A stretch of 64,000 nucleotides of DNA from Ideonella benzenivorans. Its GTDB lineage: Bacteria; Pseudomonadota; Gammaproteobacteria; Burkholderiales; Burkholderiaceae_C. The notes under the pieces are model-generated. The model had not been told where the DNA came from. It made no database searches and was given only the letters and a program-made list of their open reading frames with translations. The translations under genes were made by a program, and so were the position numbers. Below, piece by piece: positions 19,397 to 29,240 of this stretch; the first letter of the stretch is position 1; each line of letters starts with the position of its first letter. Where the stretch lies: contig NZ_JAGWCB010000012.1 in the NCBI RefSeq assembly GCF_020387415.1, positions 248,001 through 312,000 of the forward strand, given 5' to 3'.

Positions 19397-20917
19397 ATGA
19401 AGAAATTGAAAGAGCTCCGTGTCCGGCGCGTGGGCATCGACACCTGGCGTGAGAACGTCGCCTACCTGCACCGCAACTGCGCGGCCGTGCGGGCCGCCGG
19501 CTTCCAGGCCCTGGCCAAGGTGCTGGTGCGCGCCAATGGCGCGGCCATCAACGCCGTGCTCAACGTCGTCGACGACGACTGCATCGTGCAGCCCGACGAG
19601 CTCGGCCTGTCCGAGGACGCCTTCGCCCGCCTGAACGTCGAGGCCGGCCATCCCGTGCATGTGTGGCCGGCCGAGCCGCCGCTCTCCCAGCCCGCCCTGC
19701 GCAGCAAGATCGCCGGAGAGCGACTCGGGCGGGAGGACTGGCACGCCATCATCCGGGACGTGGCCCAGGCCCGCTATTCCAAGATCGAGCTGGCCGCCTT
19801 CGTCGTGGCCACCAACGGCTACGACCTGGAACGCGAGGAAGTGCTGTACCTGACCGACGCGATGATCGACGTCGGCCGCCGGCTGGACTGGCAACACTCG
19901 GTGCGCGGCGGCCCGGTGGTGGACAAGCATTGCATCGGTGGCATTCCGGGCAACCGCACGTCCATGTTGGTGGTGCCCATCGTCACCGCCCACGGCATGC
20001 TGTGCCCCAAGACCAGTTCGCGCGCCATCACCTCCCCCGCCGGCACGGCCGACACGATGGAGGTGCTCGCGCAGGTCGAGCTGCCGCTGGAGCGCCTGCG
20101 CGAGATCGTGCGCGACACGAACGGCTGCCTGGCCTGGGGCGGCACCGCCGGGCTCTCGCCCGCCGATGACATCCTGATCTCGGTCGAGCGCCCCCTGGCC
20201 ATCGATTCGCCCGGTCAGATGGTCGCCTCCATCCTGAGCAAGAAGATCTCGGCCGGCTCCACCCACCTGGTGCTGGACATCCCGGTGGGCCCGACCGCCA
20301 AGGTGCGCACGATGGCTGCGGCGCAACGGCTGCGCAAGCTGTTCGAGTACGTCGCCGGGGCCCTCAACCTGCACCTGGAGGTGATGATCACCGATGGCAG
20401 CCAGCCGATCGGCCGGGGCATCGGCCCGGTGCTGGAAGCACGCGATGTGATGCAGGTGCTGCACAACGAGCCCGACGCCCCCGCCGACCTGCGCGAGAAG
20501 GCCCTGCGGCTGGCCGGCCGCGTGATCGAGTTCGACCCCGACGTGCGTGGCGGCGACGGTTGGCGCATCGCCCGCGACATCCTGGAGTCGGGTCGGGCGC
20601 TGACCCAGATGGAAGCCATCATCGACGCCCAGGGCCGTCGCGCCGACCCGCCCACGCTGGGCACGCTGACCCACGAGGTCTGCGCCCCGCGCGACGGCAT
20701 CGTGCGGGCGATCGACAACCTGCAACTGGCCCAGGTGGCCCGTCTGGCCGGCGCGCCACAGGTGCCCGGCGCCGGCGTGGACCTGCTGTGCAAGGTGGGC
20801 GATCCGGTGCTGCAGGGCGTGCCGCTCTACCGCATCCACGCCCAGTACCCGGCCGATCTGAACTTTGCCCGCGATCGCTCGGCCCGCGACAGCGGCTACA
20901 CCGTGGAGGCGGCATGA
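19397..20917 (+). CDS. Archaeal-type AMP/thymidine phosphorylase family protein (TIGR02645-like)
   Basis: 506 residues, longer than bacterial DeoA (about 440) because of an N-terminal domain of about 85 residues ([38 protein letters not shown]) as in archaeal AMP phosphorylase. The core has the pyrimidine phosphorylase signature [18 protein letters not shown] and the phosphate/nucleotide segment [17 protein letters not shown]. Archaeal homologues convert NMP plus phosphate to base plus ribose 1,5-bisphosphate. Activity on thymidine is the alternative. Its TGA overlaps the start of a PRPP synthetase-like gene, which supports a role in nucleotide salvage. Confidence 0.85.
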   Translation: MKKLKELRVRRVGIDTWRENVAYLHRNCAAVRAAGFQALAKVLVRANGAAINAVLNVVDDDCIVQPDELGLSEDAFARLNVEAGHPVHVWPAEPPLSQPALRSKIAGERLGREDWHAIIRDVAQARYSKIELAAFVVATNGYDLEREEVLYLTDAMIDVGRRLDWQHSVRGGPVVDKHCIGGIPGNRTSMLVVPIVTAHGMLCPKTSSRAITSPAGTADTMEVLAQVELPLERLREIVRDTNGCLAWGGTAGLSPADDILISVERPLAIDSPGQMVASILSKKISAGSTHLVLDIPVGPTAKVRTMAAAQRLRKLFEYVAGALNLHLEVMITDGSQPIGRGIGPVLEARDVMQVLHNEPDAPADLREKALRLAGRVIEFDPDVRGGDGWRIARDILESGRALTQMEAIIDAQGRRADPPTLGTLTHEVCAPRDGIVRAIDNLQLAQVARLAGAPQVPGAGVDLLCKVGDPVLQGVPLYRIHAQYPADLNFARDRSARDSGYTVEAA

Positions 20918-21825
20918 CCCCCCCTTGGCCCGCCCTCAGCCTGGTCCTGGCCTTCGACGACGAGGCCACCGAAGCCGAGGCCCTGGCCCGGCAGCTGGCA
21001 TGCCCCCTGGCGCTGGTGGTCCGGCACCGCTTTCCGGACGGCGAGCTGAAGCTGACCCTGCCAACGCCACTGCAGGGCACGGTGCTGCTCTACCGGGGGC
21101 TGCACCAGCCCAACGAGAAGCTGGTCGAGCTGATGATCACCGCCCCGGCCGCCCGGGCACTGGGGGCCGAGCGGCTGCTGCTGGTCTGCCCCTACTTGGC
21201 CTACATGCGGCAGGACATCGCCTTCCACCCCGGTGAAGCGGTCAGCCAGCGCCACATCGCCGGTCTGCTGGCCAGCCGGTTCGACGGACTGGTCACGGTC
21301 GATCCGCACCTGCACCGCATCGCCTCGCTGGACGAGGTGATGCCGGGCTGCCGCGCGCTGTCGCTGTCCGCTGCCGGCCTGCTCGGCCGCTGGGTGGCCC
21401 AGCAGGTGCCCCAGCCGCTGCTGCTGGGCCCCGACGGCGAAGCCGAGCAATGGGTGCGCGAAGCGGCCCAGGCCAGCGGCAGCGCAGGCGCCTGGTGCCT
21501 GAAGGAACGCCATGGCGACCGCGAGGTCGCGGTGAAGCTGCCGCCCGCGGTCGATTTCCGGGGCCGGGCGGTGGTGCTGATCGACGACGTGGCCAGCACC
21601 GGCCGCACCCTGGTGGCCGCGGCCCAACTGGCGCTGGCCGCGGGCGCGGCGTCGGTGGATGTGGCGGTGACGCACGGCCTGTTCGTGGGCGATGCGCTGG
21701 TGACGCTGCAGGCGGCCGGCATCCGCCACATCTGGAGCAGCGACTGTGTGCCCCATCCCAGCAATGCCATTCCGGTGGCCCCGCTGCTGACCGAGGGCGT
21801 GCGCCGGGTGATGGCAGGCACCTGA
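20914..21825 (+). CDS. Ribose-phosphate pyrophosphokinase (PRPP synthetase)-like, archaeal type
   Basis: 303 residues, coupled (ATGA) to the AMP phosphorylase-like gene. Visible motifs: RFPDGELKL (substrate loop), [28 protein letters not shown], and the PRPP loop [17 protein letters not shown]. The PYLAY-RQD-F-PGEA version is the one I associate with archaeal (class III) enzymes rather than with the housekeeping bacterial Prs (GYARQDR). It is therefore probably a second, specialised Prs. Either it makes PRPP from ribose 5-phosphate or it acts on a product of its neighbour; the exact reaction is not shown by sequence. Confidence 0.82.
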   Translation: MTPPWPALSLVLAFDDEATEAEALARQLACPLALVVRHRFPDGELKLTLPTPLQGTVLLYRGLHQPNEKLVELMITAPAARALGAERLLLVCPYLAYMRQDIAFHPGEAVSQRHIAGLLASRFDGLVTVDPHLHRIASLDEVMPGCRALSLSAAGLLGRWVAQQVPQPLLLGPDGEAEQWVREAAQASGSAGAWCLKERHGDREVAVKLPPAVDFRGRAVVLIDDVASTGRTLVAAAQLALAAGAASVDVAVTHGLFVGDALVTLQAAGIRHIWSSDCVPHPSNAIPVAPLLTEGVRRVMAGT

Positions 21826-21845
21826 GCCCCGGCGAACCGCCAAAG

Positions 21846-21880
21846 AAAAACCCCGTGCGCCAGAAGCGGACGGGGTTTTT
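21846..21880. terminator. Bidirectional terminator after the PRPP synthetase-like gene
   Basis: AAAAACCCCGT (21846-21856) and ACGGGGTTTTT (21870-21880) form an 11-bp stem with T-runs on both strands. It ends the plus-strand operon and the minus-strand tRNA-Val transcripts. Confidence 0.9.
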
Positions 21881-21888
21881 GCAGGTCT

Positions 21889-21963
21889 TGGTGGGCGGTG
21901 CAGGGTTCGAACCTGCGACCCCTGCCGTGTGAAGGCAGTGCTCTACCACTGAGCTAACCGCCC
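21889..21963 (-). tRNA. tRNA-Val (anticodon CAC), copy 2
   Basis: 75 bases including an encoded CCA (21891-21889). The acceptor stem GGGCGGT/ACCGCCC, D stem GCTC/GAGC, anticodon stem CTGCC/GGCAG with loop TTCACAC (anticodon CAC, reads GTG) and T arm GCAGG-TTCGAAC-CCTGC all pair perfectly. Identical to the copy at 21991-22065, with 27 bases between them. Confidence 0.96.
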
Positions 21964-21990
21964 GGTCTTCGGGTCAGGCTGAAGCGAATC

Positions 21991-22065
21991 TGGTGGGCGG
22001 TGCAGGGTTCGAACCTGCGACCCCTGCCGTGTGAAGGCAGTGCTCTACCACTGAGCTAACCGCCC
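21991..22065 (-). tRNA. tRNA-Val (anticodon CAC), copy 1
   Basis: Identical in sequence to the copy at 21889-21963, with encoded CCA and anticodon CAC. On the minus strand this copy is transcribed first. The two copies are presumably one transcript processed by RNases, ended by the hairpin at 21846-21880. dnaQ lies 87 bases upstream. Confidence 0.96.
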
Positions 22066-22152
22066 GGCTGCTTTCTGTGGGCCTGTAGAAACAGGCCCTT
22101 CAGTCAGCGAACAACTGCCTCAGCAAGAAGTCGTTCCCGGGAAAGTCTGCCA

Positions 22153-22860
22153 TTATGCCATTGCCTTTTCCCATTGGGCAAGCACCTCGCCGGTCTTGTC
22201 GATCGATTTCAGCAATTCCTCGTGCGCGGCCCGCTCCGCCTCGCTGACGGCCACCGTGGGCAGGATGAAGGCGGAGAAATCCACCTTCTGGACCTGCAGC
22301 GCCGGCCCGTGAGCCGACTCGCCGCTGTCGATCACCAGGCTGTCCTGGCCGCGAGTCATGCGGATGTAGACCTCGGCCAGCAGTTCCGCATCCAGCAGGG
22401 CGCCGTGCAGGGTCCGGCTGGAGTTGTCCACCTCCAGGCGCTTGCACAAGGCATCCAGCGAATTGCTCTTGCCCGGGAACATGTCCCGCGCCATCAGCAA
22501 CGAATCCGTCACCGAAGCCACATGGGCATGGAACAGCGGCTTGCCGATGTGCTTGAGCTCGGCGTCCAGAAAGCCCACGTCGAAGGCCGCGTTGTGGATC
22601 ACGACCTCCGCACCGGCCCAGTACGCGATCAGGTCATCCGCCACCGCCGAGAACAGCGGCTTGTCGGCCAGGAACTCGTCGGTCAGGCCGTGCACCCGCA
22701 CCGCCTCTTCGCTGCTCTTGCGTTCTGGGTTCAGGTAGAAGTGACGGTTGTTGCCGGTCAGACGCCGGTTGACCATCTCGACGCAACCGATTTCGACCAC
22801 GCGGTCGCCCGTCTCGGGCGACAGGCCGGTGGTTTCCGTGTCCAGGAAGATCTGTCTCAT
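22153..22860 (-). CDS. dnaQ: DNA polymerase III epsilon subunit (3'-5' proofreading exonuclease)
   Basis: 235 residues. DEDDh exonuclease with Exo[22 protein letters not shown], Exo[16 protein letters not shown] and Exo[17 protein letters not shown], where the catalytic His and Asp are present. The C-terminal tail (about residues 180-235) would bind the alpha subunit. The ATG at 22860 overlaps the lgt stop (ATGA), so the two genes are coupled, lgt first. Confidence 0.95.
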   Translation of the reverse strand: MRQIFLDTETTGLSPETGDRVVEIGCVEMVNRRLTGNNRHFYLNPERKSSEEAVRVHGLTDEFLADKPLFSAVADDLIAYWAGAEVVIHNAAFDVGFLDAELKHIGKPLFHAHVASVTDSLLMARDMFPGKSNSLDALCKRLEVDNSSRTLHGALLDAELLAEVYIRMTRGQDSLVIDSGESAHGPALQVQKVDFSAFILPTVAVSEAERAAHEELLKSIDKTGEVLAQWEKAMA

Positions 22861-23693
22861 GCGCGGGCCTCCTCGGCACCGATGGGTCGGGCCCGGCGCG
22901 TGGCCCAGGCCCAGATCAGCGCGCCACCGACGATCATCGGCACGCACAGCCACTGGCCCATGCTCATGTTGAGCGCCAGCAGTCCCAGGAAGGAATCCGG
23001 CTCGCGGAAGTACTCGGCAATGAAACGGAAGCTGCCGTAACCCATCAGGAAGGCCCCGGACACCTGACCGGCCCAGCGCGGCTTGCTGCCATACCACCAC
23101 AGCAGCCCGAACAGCAGCAGACCCTCCATGCCGAACTCATAGAGCTGCGAGGGATGGCGCGGCAACGGCGAGCCCGACTGCGGGAACACCATGCCCCAGG
23201 GCAGCGAAGGGTCGGCGAAACGGCCCCACAGCTCACCGTTGATGAAGTTGCCGACGCGCCCGCTGGCCAGACCGGTGGGCACGCAGGGGGCGATCAGGTC
23301 GGTCACTTCCCAGAACGAGCGCTTGCGCAGCCAGCCGAACACCGCCATCGCGGTGATCACGCCCAGCAGCCCACCGTGGAAGGACATGCCGCCCTTCCAG
23401 ACCGAGAAGACCTCCAGCGGGTTGGCCAGGTAGTAGCCGGGCTTGTAGAACAGCACATAGCCCAGGCGCCCGCCCAGCACCACGCCCAGCACGCCGAAGA
23501 ACAGCAGGTCCTCCACATCGCGCGCCGTCCAGCCGGCCTCGGTGAACCAGGGTTTGCGCACCCGCAGACGCGCCAGCCACAGGAACAGGCCAAAGGCCAC
23601 CAGGTAGGTGATGCCGTACCAATGGATCTGGATCGGGATGCCGAAGCGCGTCAGATCGAGCGCAATCGGGTTGAACTGCGGGTGGATCAGCAT
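22857..23693 (-). CDS. lgt: Prolipoprotein diacylglyceryl transferase
   Basis: 278 residues, multi-pass inner-membrane enzyme that adds diacylglycerol to the lipobox cysteine of prolipoproteins. The Lgt signature [14 protein letters not shown] is complete, and the early [11 protein letters not shown] segment (His-Trp-Tyr-Gly) is typical. Around seven hydrophobic helices can be drawn. Upstream of and coupled to dnaQ; divergent from ilvD (108-base gap). Confidence 0.96.
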   Translation of the reverse strand: MLIHPQFNPIALDLTRFGIPIQIHWYGITYLVAFGLFLWLARLRVRKPWFTEAGWTARDVEDLLFFGVLGVVLGGRLGYVLFYKPGYYLANPLEVFSVWKGGMSFHGGLLGVITAMAVFGWLRKRSFWEVTDLIAPCVPTGLASGRVGNFINGELWGRFADPSLPWGMVFPQSGSPLPRHPSQLYEFGMEGLLLFGLLWWYGSKPRWAGQVSGAFLMGYGSFRFIAEYFREPDSFLGLLALNMSMGQWLCVPMIVGGALIWAWATRRARPIGAEEARA

Positions 23694-23801
23694 GGGGCGG
23701 CATCATAAGCGCCCTGGCTGCGCGAAAATAAGACGCTTGCGGGCAGCCCTGCCCGCAGCAGGACCGTTTCGCCCCCTACACGCCGCAGCGCGTCACAACA
23801 C

Positions 23802-25649
23802 ATGCCCGCCTACCGCTCCAAGACTTCCACCGCTGGTCGCAACATGGCCGGTGCCCGCGCCCTCTGGCGCGCCACCGGCATGAAGGATGGTGACTTCAGC
23901 AAGCCCATCATCGCGATCGCCAACTCCTTCACCCAGTTCGTGCCGGGCCATGTGCACCTGAAGGACCTGGGCCAGCTGGTCGCCCGCGAGATCGAAGCCG
24001 CCGGTGGCGTGGCCAAGGAATTCAACACCATCGCCGTGGACGATGGCATCGCGATGGGCCATGACGGCATGCTGTACTCGCTGCCCAGCCGCGACATCAT
24101 CGCGGACTCGGTCGAGTACATGGTCAACGCCCATTGCGCCGACGCGCTGGTGTGCATCTCCAACTGCGACAAGATCACCCCGGGCATGCTGATGGCCGCG
24201 ATGCGGCTGAACATCCCGGTGATCTTCGTCTCCGGTGGCCCGATGGAGGCCGGCAAGACCCGCCTGGCCGGCAGCATCGAGATCAAGAAGCTCGACCTGA
24301 TCGACGCCATGGTGATGGCCGCCGATCCCAAGGTGTCGGACGAGACCGTGGCCGAAGTCGAACGCTCGGCCTGCCCGACCTGCGGCTCCTGCTCGGGCAT
24401 GTTCACCGCCAATTCGATGAACTGCCTGACCGAGGCGCTGGGCCTGTCGCTGCCGGGCAATGGCACGGTGCTGGCCACCCATGCCGACCGCGAGCAGCTG
24501 TTCAAGCAGGCCGGCCACCTGATCGTGGAACTGGCCCGCCGCTACTACGAGCAGGACGATGCGAGCGTGCTGCCGCGCGCCGTGGGCGTCAAGGCCTTCG
24601 AGAACGCGATGACGCTGGACATCGCGATGGGCGGCTCGACCAACACCATCCTGCACCTGCTGGCCATCGCCCAGGAGGCCGGCATCGACTTCACGATGAC
24701 CGACATCGACCGCCTCTCGCGCAGCGTGCCGCAGCTGTGCAAGGTGGCGCCCAACACGCAGAAGTACCACATTGAGGATGTGCACCGCGCGGGCGGCATC
24801 ATGGGCATCCTGGGTGAACTGGACCGGGCCGGCAAGCTGCACACCGACGTGCCCACCGTCCACAGTGCCACGCTGAAGGACGCGCTGGACCGTTGGGACA
24901 TCATGCGCCAGCCCAGCGAGGCGGTGCAGACCTTCTACATGGCCGGCCCGGCCGGCATCCCGACCCAGGAGGCCTTCAGCCAGAACACCCGCTGGCCCAG
25001 CCTGGACAACGACCGGGCCGAAGGCTGCATCCGCTCGATCGACCATGCCTTCTCGAAGGAAGGCGGCCTGGCCGTGCTGACCGGCAACATCGCCCTGAAT
25101 GGCTGCGTGGTGAAGACCGCCGGCGTGGACGACAGCCTGCTGGTGTTCGAAGGCCCGGCCCATGTGGTGGAGAGCCAGGACGAGGCGGTCGAGCACATCC
25201 TGAACGACCAGGTGAAGGCCGGTGACGTGGTGATCGTGCGCTACGAAGGTCCCAAGGGCGGGCCGGGCATGCAGGAAATGCTCTACCCGACCAGCTACAT
25301 CAAGTCCAAGGGCCTGGGCAAGGCCTGCGCCCTGCTGACCGATGGCCGCTTCTCGGGTGGCACCTCCGGCCTGTCGATCGGCCACTGCTCGCCCGAAGCG
25401 GCAGCCGGCGGCACCATCGGCCTGGTGAAGAACGGCGACCGCATCCGCATCGACATCCCGGCGCGCTCGATCAACGTGCTGGTGAGCGACGAGGAACTGG
25501 CGCGACGCCGCGCCGAGCAGGACGCCAAGGGCTGGAAGCCGGCCTTGCCGCGTCCGCGCAAGGTCTCGGCCGCGCTGAAGGCCTACGCGCTGCTGGCCAC
25601 CTCGGCCGACAAGGGCGCGGTGCGCGATCTGTCCCAGCTGGGCGATTGA
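23802..25649 (+). CDS. ilvD: Dihydroxy-acid dehydratase
   Basis: 615 residues, normal length. An iron-sulfur enzyme forming the 2-oxo acids of valine and isoleucine synthesis. Cluster cysteines lie in [11 protein letters not shown] and [19 protein letters not shown]. The C-terminal motif [17 protein letters not shown] is present. It is monocistronic here, apart from the ilvBHC block at 5.4-8.9 kb. Confidence 0.97.
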   Translation: MPAYRSKTSTAGRNMAGARALWRATGMKDGDFSKPIIAIANSFTQFVPGHVHLKDLGQLVAREIEAAGGVAKEFNTIAVDDGIAMGHDGMLYSLPSRDIIADSVEYMVNAHCADALVCISNCDKITPGMLMAAMRLNIPVIFVSGGPMEAGKTRLAGSIEIKKLDLIDAMVMAADPKVSDETVAEVERSACPTCGSCSGMFTANSMNCLTEALGLSLPGNGTVLATHADREQLFKQAGHLIVELARRYYEQDDASVLPRAVGVKAFENAMTLDIAMGGSTNTILHLLAIAQEAGIDFTMTDIDRLSRSVPQLCKVAPNTQKYHIEDVHRAGGIMGILGELDRAGKLHTDVPTVHSATLKDALDRWDIMRQPSEAVQTFYMAGPAGIPTQEAFSQNTRWPSLDNDRAEGCIRSIDHAFSKEGGLAVLTGNIALNGCVVKTAGVDDSLLVFEGPAHVVESQDEAVEHILNDQVKAGDVVIVRYEGPKGGPGMQEMLYPTSYIKSKGLGKACALLTDGRFSGGTSGLSIGHCSPEAAAGGTIGLVKNGDRIRIDIPARSINVLVSDEELARRRAEQDAKGWKPALPRPRKVSAALKAYALLATSADKGAVRDLSQLGD

Positions 25650-25652
25650 TCC

Positions 25653-25687
25653 CAGCGCTGGCCATCCGTCCCGGGTGGCCAGCGCTG
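25653..25687. terminator. Long perfect hairpin between ilvD and the Trp-rich gene
   Basis: CAGCGCTGGCCA (25653-25664) and TGGCCAGCGCTG (25676-25687) form a perfect 12-bp stem with an 11-base loop, 4 bases after the ilvD stop and between convergent genes. There is no T-run on either side, so termination may depend on Rho or the element may protect 3' ends. Confidence 0.6.
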
Positions 25688-25694
25688 CGCGCCC

Positions 25695-25943
25695 TCACTT
25701 GCGGCGCGGATCCTTCGCGCCCAGGCCCAGCGCCTCGACATTGCGCCGGCGGCGCTCCTCCTTGCGTTCAGCGTCCTTCTCCATGGCCCGGCGGCGGGTC
25801 AGGCCGCTGGCATCGGACCAGCCCCACCAAGCCAACGCCAGCCCGAAGGGCAGCAACACCGCCCACCAGGCCCAATCGGCCACAGGCCCCCAGCCGGCGA
25901 GTTTCATCACCAGCAACAGCACGCCGAGCGCCACAAACACCAT
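25695..25943 (-). CDS. TIGR04438 family Trp-rich small membrane protein
   Basis: 82 residues. One or two hydrophobic helices (MVFVALGVLLLVMKLAGW, then WAWWAVLLPFGLALAWWGW) are followed by a strongly basic, Arg/Glu-rich tail (RRRAMEKDAERKEERRRR). Six or more tryptophans cluster in residues 18-42. This matches a small protein family I know from Burkholderiales genomes; its function is unknown. Confidence 0.8.
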   Translation of the reverse strand: MVFVALGVLLLVMKLAGWGPVADWAWWAVLLPFGLALAWWGWSDASGLTRRRAMEKDAERKEERRRRNVEALGLGAKDPRRK

Positions 25944-26062
25944 TGGTCTCTCCTCGCCCGTCCGGATCCTGCGCGGCTCCCACGGGTTTCCCTAGAATCG
26001 GTCGGCCCCACTGTAATTCACCCACGCCACGCAAGCCACCGGGCTTGCCGCAAAGGCTTGCC

Positions 26063-26374
26063 ATGACACGACTGCTGCTCTCCTTGCTACTGCTGGCGAC
26101 CGGCCCGGCCGCCCTGGCCGCCCCGGCGGGGGCCGAGCTGGCCACGCGCAAGAACTGCCTGGCCTGCCATGCGGTGGACCGCAAGCTGGTCGGCCCGTCC
26201 TACCAGGATGTGGCGGCCCGCTATGCCGGCCAGAAGGACGTGGTCAGCCGCCTGGCCGAGAAGATCCAGAAGGGCGGCGCCGGTGCCTGGGGCCCGGTGC
26301 CCATGCCCGCCAACCCGGTCACACCGGAAGAGGCCAAGGCCCTGGCCACCTGGGTGCTGTCGCACAAGAAGTGA
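26063..26374 (+). CDS. c-type cytochrome (c551/c552-like)
   Basis: 103 residues with a signal peptide (about 1-20, ending ALAAPA), so periplasmic. The heme motif CLACH follows ATRKN, and the distal Met ligand is probably in GPVPMPANPVTPEEAKALA, giving a class I His/Met cytochrome. The size matches soluble electron carriers to terminal oxidases or nitrite reductase; no partner gene is adjacent. A TAGAAT -10 element lies at 25993-25998. Confidence 0.88.
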   Translation: MTRLLLSLLLLATGPAALAAPAGAELATRKNCLACHAVDRKLVGPSYQDVAARYAGQKDVVSRLAEKIQKGGAGAWGPVPMPANPVTPEEAKALATWVLSHKK

Positions 26375-26393
26375 ATCCGCCGGCCCCATGAAG

Positions 26394-26421
26394 AAAGCCC
26401 CGCAGTGCGGGGCTTTTTGCG
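26394..26421. terminator. Bidirectional terminator between the cytochrome c gene and acs
   Basis: AAAGCCCCGC (26394-26403) and GCGGGGCTTT (26407-26416) form a 10-bp stem with a 3-base loop and T5 on the plus strand. On the minus strand the run after the stem is TTCTTCAT. Confidence 0.85.
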
Positions 26422-26433
26422 GGGTGCGTCAGA

Positions 26434-28401
26434 TCAGTTGTTCTGCGACAGCTGGTCCAGGATGGCCGGGTTCTCCAGCGTGGAGGTGTCCTGGGTGATG
26501 GCCTCGCCCTTGGCGATCGAGCGCAGCAGGCGGCGCATGATCTTGCCCGAGCGGGTCTTGGGCAGGTTGTCGCCGAAGCGGATGTCCTTGGGCTTGGCAA
26601 TCGGGCCGATCTCCTTGCCCACATGGTCGCGCAACTGCTTGGCGATGGCCTTGGCCTCGTCGCCGGTGGGGCGCGGACGCTTGAGCACGACGAAGGCACA
26701 GATGGCCTCGCCGGTCGTGTCGTCCGGCCGGCCCACCACCGCAGCCTCCGCCACCAGCTCGGTGCAGCTCACCAGGGCCGATTCGATTTCCATCGTGCCC
26801 ATGCGGTGGCCCGAGACGTTCAGCACGTCATCGATGCGGCCGGTGATGGTGAAGTAGCCGGTCTTGGGGTCGCGGATCGCGCCATCGCCCGCCAGGTAGT
26901 ACTTGCCCTGGAAGTCGGCCGGGTAGTAACTTTTCTTGAAGCGCTCCGGGTCGCCCCAGATGTTGCGGATCATCGAAGGCCAGGGGCGCTTGACCACCAG
27001 GATGCCGCCCTGGCCCCAGGGCACGTCCTTGCCGGTCTCGTCCACCACCGCGGCCTGGATGCCCGGGAAGGGCAGCGTGCAGGAGCCCGGCACCAGCGGC
27101 GTGGCGCCCGGCAGCGGGGTGATCATGTGGCCGCCGGTCTCGGTCTGCCAGAAGGTGTCCACGATGGGGCAGCGGCCGCCGCCCACATGCCGGTGGTACC
27201 ACTCCCAGGCGGCCGGGTTGATCGGCTCGCCCACCGAGCCCAGGATGCGCAGGCTGGACAGGTCGTAGCTCTTGGGGTGCACGGCGTCGTTGGCCTCGGC
27301 CGCCTTGATCAGGCTGCGGATGGCCGTCGGCGCGGTGTAGAAGATGCTGACCTTGTGGTCCTGGATCATCTTCCAGAAGCGGCCGGCGTCCGGGTAGGTG
27401 GGCACGCCTTCGAAGACGATCTCGGTGCCGCCCAGGGCCAGCGGGCCGTAGGTGATGTAGGTGTGGCCGGTGACCCAGCCGATGTCGGCCGTGCACCAGA
27501 AGACATCGTCCTCGCGCAGGTCGAAGGTCCAGGCGGTGGTGAGCGCGGCATGCAACAGGTAGCCGCCGGTGCTGTGCTGCACCCCCTTGGGCTTGCCGGT
27601 GGAGCCGCTGGTGTAGAGCAGGAACAGCGGGTGCTCGGCCTCGACCCATTCGGGCTCGCAGCTGTCGGGCAGGCCGGCAATGGCATCGGCCATCCACAGA
27701 TCGCGGCCCGCCTTCATCGGCACGGCGCCGCCGGAGCGCTTGACCACCAGCACCTTTTCGATGGCACCGCAGCCATCCAGCGCCAGCGCCTCGTCCACGA
27801 TGGCCTTGAGCGGCAGGTGCTTGCCGCCCCGCACCTGTTCATCGGCGGTGATGATCAGCTTGGCGCCGGTGTCCTCGATGCGGTCGCGCAGCGACTGGGC
27901 CGAGAAACCGCCGAACACCACCGAGTGGGTGGCGCCAATGCGGGCACAGGCCTGCATCGCGGCCACGCCATCGATCGACATGGCGATGTAGATGATGACG
28001 CGGTCACCCTTGCGGATGCCCTGCGCCTTCAGCGCATTGGCGATGCGGCAGGTGCGCGCCAGCAACTCGCTGTAGCTGACCTTGGTGACTTCGCCGCCAT
28101 CGGCTTCGAAGATCAGCGCGGTTTTGTCGCCCAGGCCGCGTTCGATGTTGCGGTCCAGGCAGTTGTAGGAGGCGTTGAGCGTGCCATCGGCGAACCACTT
28201 GAAGAACGGCGCCTCGCTCTCGTCGAGCACCTGGGTGAACGGGGTCTTCCAACTGATCAGCTCGCGGGCCCGCTTGGCCCAGAAACCCTCGTAGTCGGTT
28301 TCCGCTTCCTTGCAGAGGGCCTCGTAGGCGGCCATGCCCGAGACGCGGGCCTTGGCGGCCACGGCAGGATCAGGCGCGTAGATCTTCAGCTCGTCGCTCA
28401 T
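26434..28401 (-). CDS. acs: Acetyl-CoA synthetase
   Basis: 655 residues. Activates acetate to acetyl-CoA through acetyl-AMP. The AMP-binding P-loop [15 protein letters not shown] and the C-terminal [14 protein letters not shown] are intact; the latter contains the lysine whose acetylation typically switches Acs off. The start [11 protein letters not shown] at 28401 has AAAGGAG 8 bases upstream; a longer open frame to 28455 lacks a ribosome site. Divergent from the UPF0114 gene. A 15-bp palindrome lies in the intergenic region. Confidence 0.96.
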   Translation of the reverse strand: MSDELKIYAPDPAVAAKARVSGMAAYEALCKEAETDYEGFWAKRARELISWKTPFTQVLDESEAPFFKWFADGTLNASYNCLDRNIERGLGDKTALIFEADGGEVTKVSYSELLARTCRIANALKAQGIRKGDRVIIYIAMSIDGVAAMQACARIGATHSVVFGGFSAQSLRDRIEDTGAKLIITADEQVRGGKHLPLKAIVDEALALDGCGAIEKVLVVKRSGGAVPMKAGRDLWMADAIAGLPDSCEPEWVEAEHPLFLLYTSGSTGKPKGVQHSTGGYLLHAALTTAWTFDLREDDVFWCTADIGWVTGHTYITYGPLALGGTEIVFEGVPTYPDAGRFWKMIQDHKVSIFYTAPTAIRSLIKAAEANDAVHPKSYDLSSLRILGSVGEPINPAAWEWYHRHVGGGRCPIVDTFWQTETGGHMITPLPGATPLVPGSCTLPFPGIQAAVVDETGKDVPWGQGGILVVKRPWPSMIRNIWGDPERFKKSYYPADFQGKYYLAGDGAIRDPKTGYFTITGRIDDVLNVSGHRMGTMEIESALVSCTELVAEAAVVGRPDDTTGEAICAFVVLKRPRPTGDEAKAIAKQLRDHVGKEIGPIAKPKDIRFGDNLPKTRSGKIMRRLLRSIAKGEAITQDTSTLENPAILDQLSQNN

Positions 28402-28496
28402 CGTGATGTCTCCTTTGTTCTCGATCTGAGTGCTTGGATGCACTTTCCGGCGCAACTGTGGGCCCCCGGTCTGACGAATGGCTTACTCGAAACAGG

Positions 28497-28511
28497 TGCT
28501 GCAATGCAGCA
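28497..28511. promoter_or_regulatory. 15-bp palindrome in the acs / UPF0114 intergenic region
   Basis: TGCTGCA-A-TGCAGCA is a perfect inverted repeat with a one-base centre, flanked by a GGTG/CACC pair (28495-28498 and 28517-28520). It is placed about 95 bases upstream of acs and 115 upstream of the UPF0114 gene, as expected of an operator. The regulator is unknown. Confidence 0.35.
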
Positions 28512-28626
28512 AATTTCACCTCTGAAACAGCCCTTGAAACCGCTGCGATCCAAGGCCTTCGGGACAACCCTAGAATCCCGCCCATCCGCGACCTTCCGGC
28601 CCTTCACCGTGGCCACCCACGACCCG

Positions 28627-29238
28627 ATGAACTCCCCCCGAACTCCGGGGCCGCGCATGCGCCCCCTGCCCGCCCTGATCTTCGCCAGCCGCTGGCTGCA
28701 GCTGCCGCTGTACCTTGGGCTGATCCTGGCCCAGGCGGTCTACGTCTTTCATTTCTGGGTGGAACTCGTCCACCTGATCGAAGCGGCCTTCGGCAACCAG
28801 CAGGCCCTGGCGACCCTGGTGCAGAGCGTTGGCTATCTTCCCCCCACCGATGGCCAGGTCAAGCTCAACGAAACCCTGATCATGCTCGTGGTGCTGGGCC
28901 TGATCGACGTGGTGATGATCAGCAACCTGCTGATCATGGTCATCGTGGGCGGCTACGAGACCTTCGTCTCCCGCATGAACCTCGAAGGCCATCCGGACCA
29001 GCCGGAATGGCTGGACCATGTGAACGCCTCGGTGCTGAAAGTGAAACTGGCCACGGCCATCATCGGCATCAGCTCGATCCACCTGCTGAAGTCCTTCATC
29101 AGCGCGGCTAACATCGAACCCAAGACCCTGCTCTGGCAGACCCTGATTCACCTGACCTTCCTGGCCTCGGCCCTGGCCATTGCGGCCACCGATCGACTGC
29201 TGGGGCACAGCCACCCACCGTCAGCCGAAGAACACTGA
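28627..29238 (+). CDS. UPF0114 (YqhA/TIGR00645) family membrane protein
   Basis: 203 residues, three to four membrane helices. It aligns by eye with E. coli Yqh[53 protein letters not shown] and [20 protein letters not shown]. Function unknown. The start could also be the ATG at 28657 (MRPLPALIF), which is closer to the family N-terminus. A TAGAAT -10 element lies at 28571-28576. Confidence 0.82.
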   Translation: MNSPRTPGPRMRPLPALIFASRWLQLPLYLGLILAQAVYVFHFWVELVHLIEAAFGNQQALATLVQSVGYLPPTDGQVKLNETLIMLVVLGLIDVVMISNLLIMVIVGGYETFVSRMNLEGHPDQPEWLDHVNASVLKVKLATAIIGISSIHLLKSFISAANIEPKTLLWQTLIHLTFLASALAIAATDRLLGHSHPPSAEEH

Positions 29239-29240
29239 GG

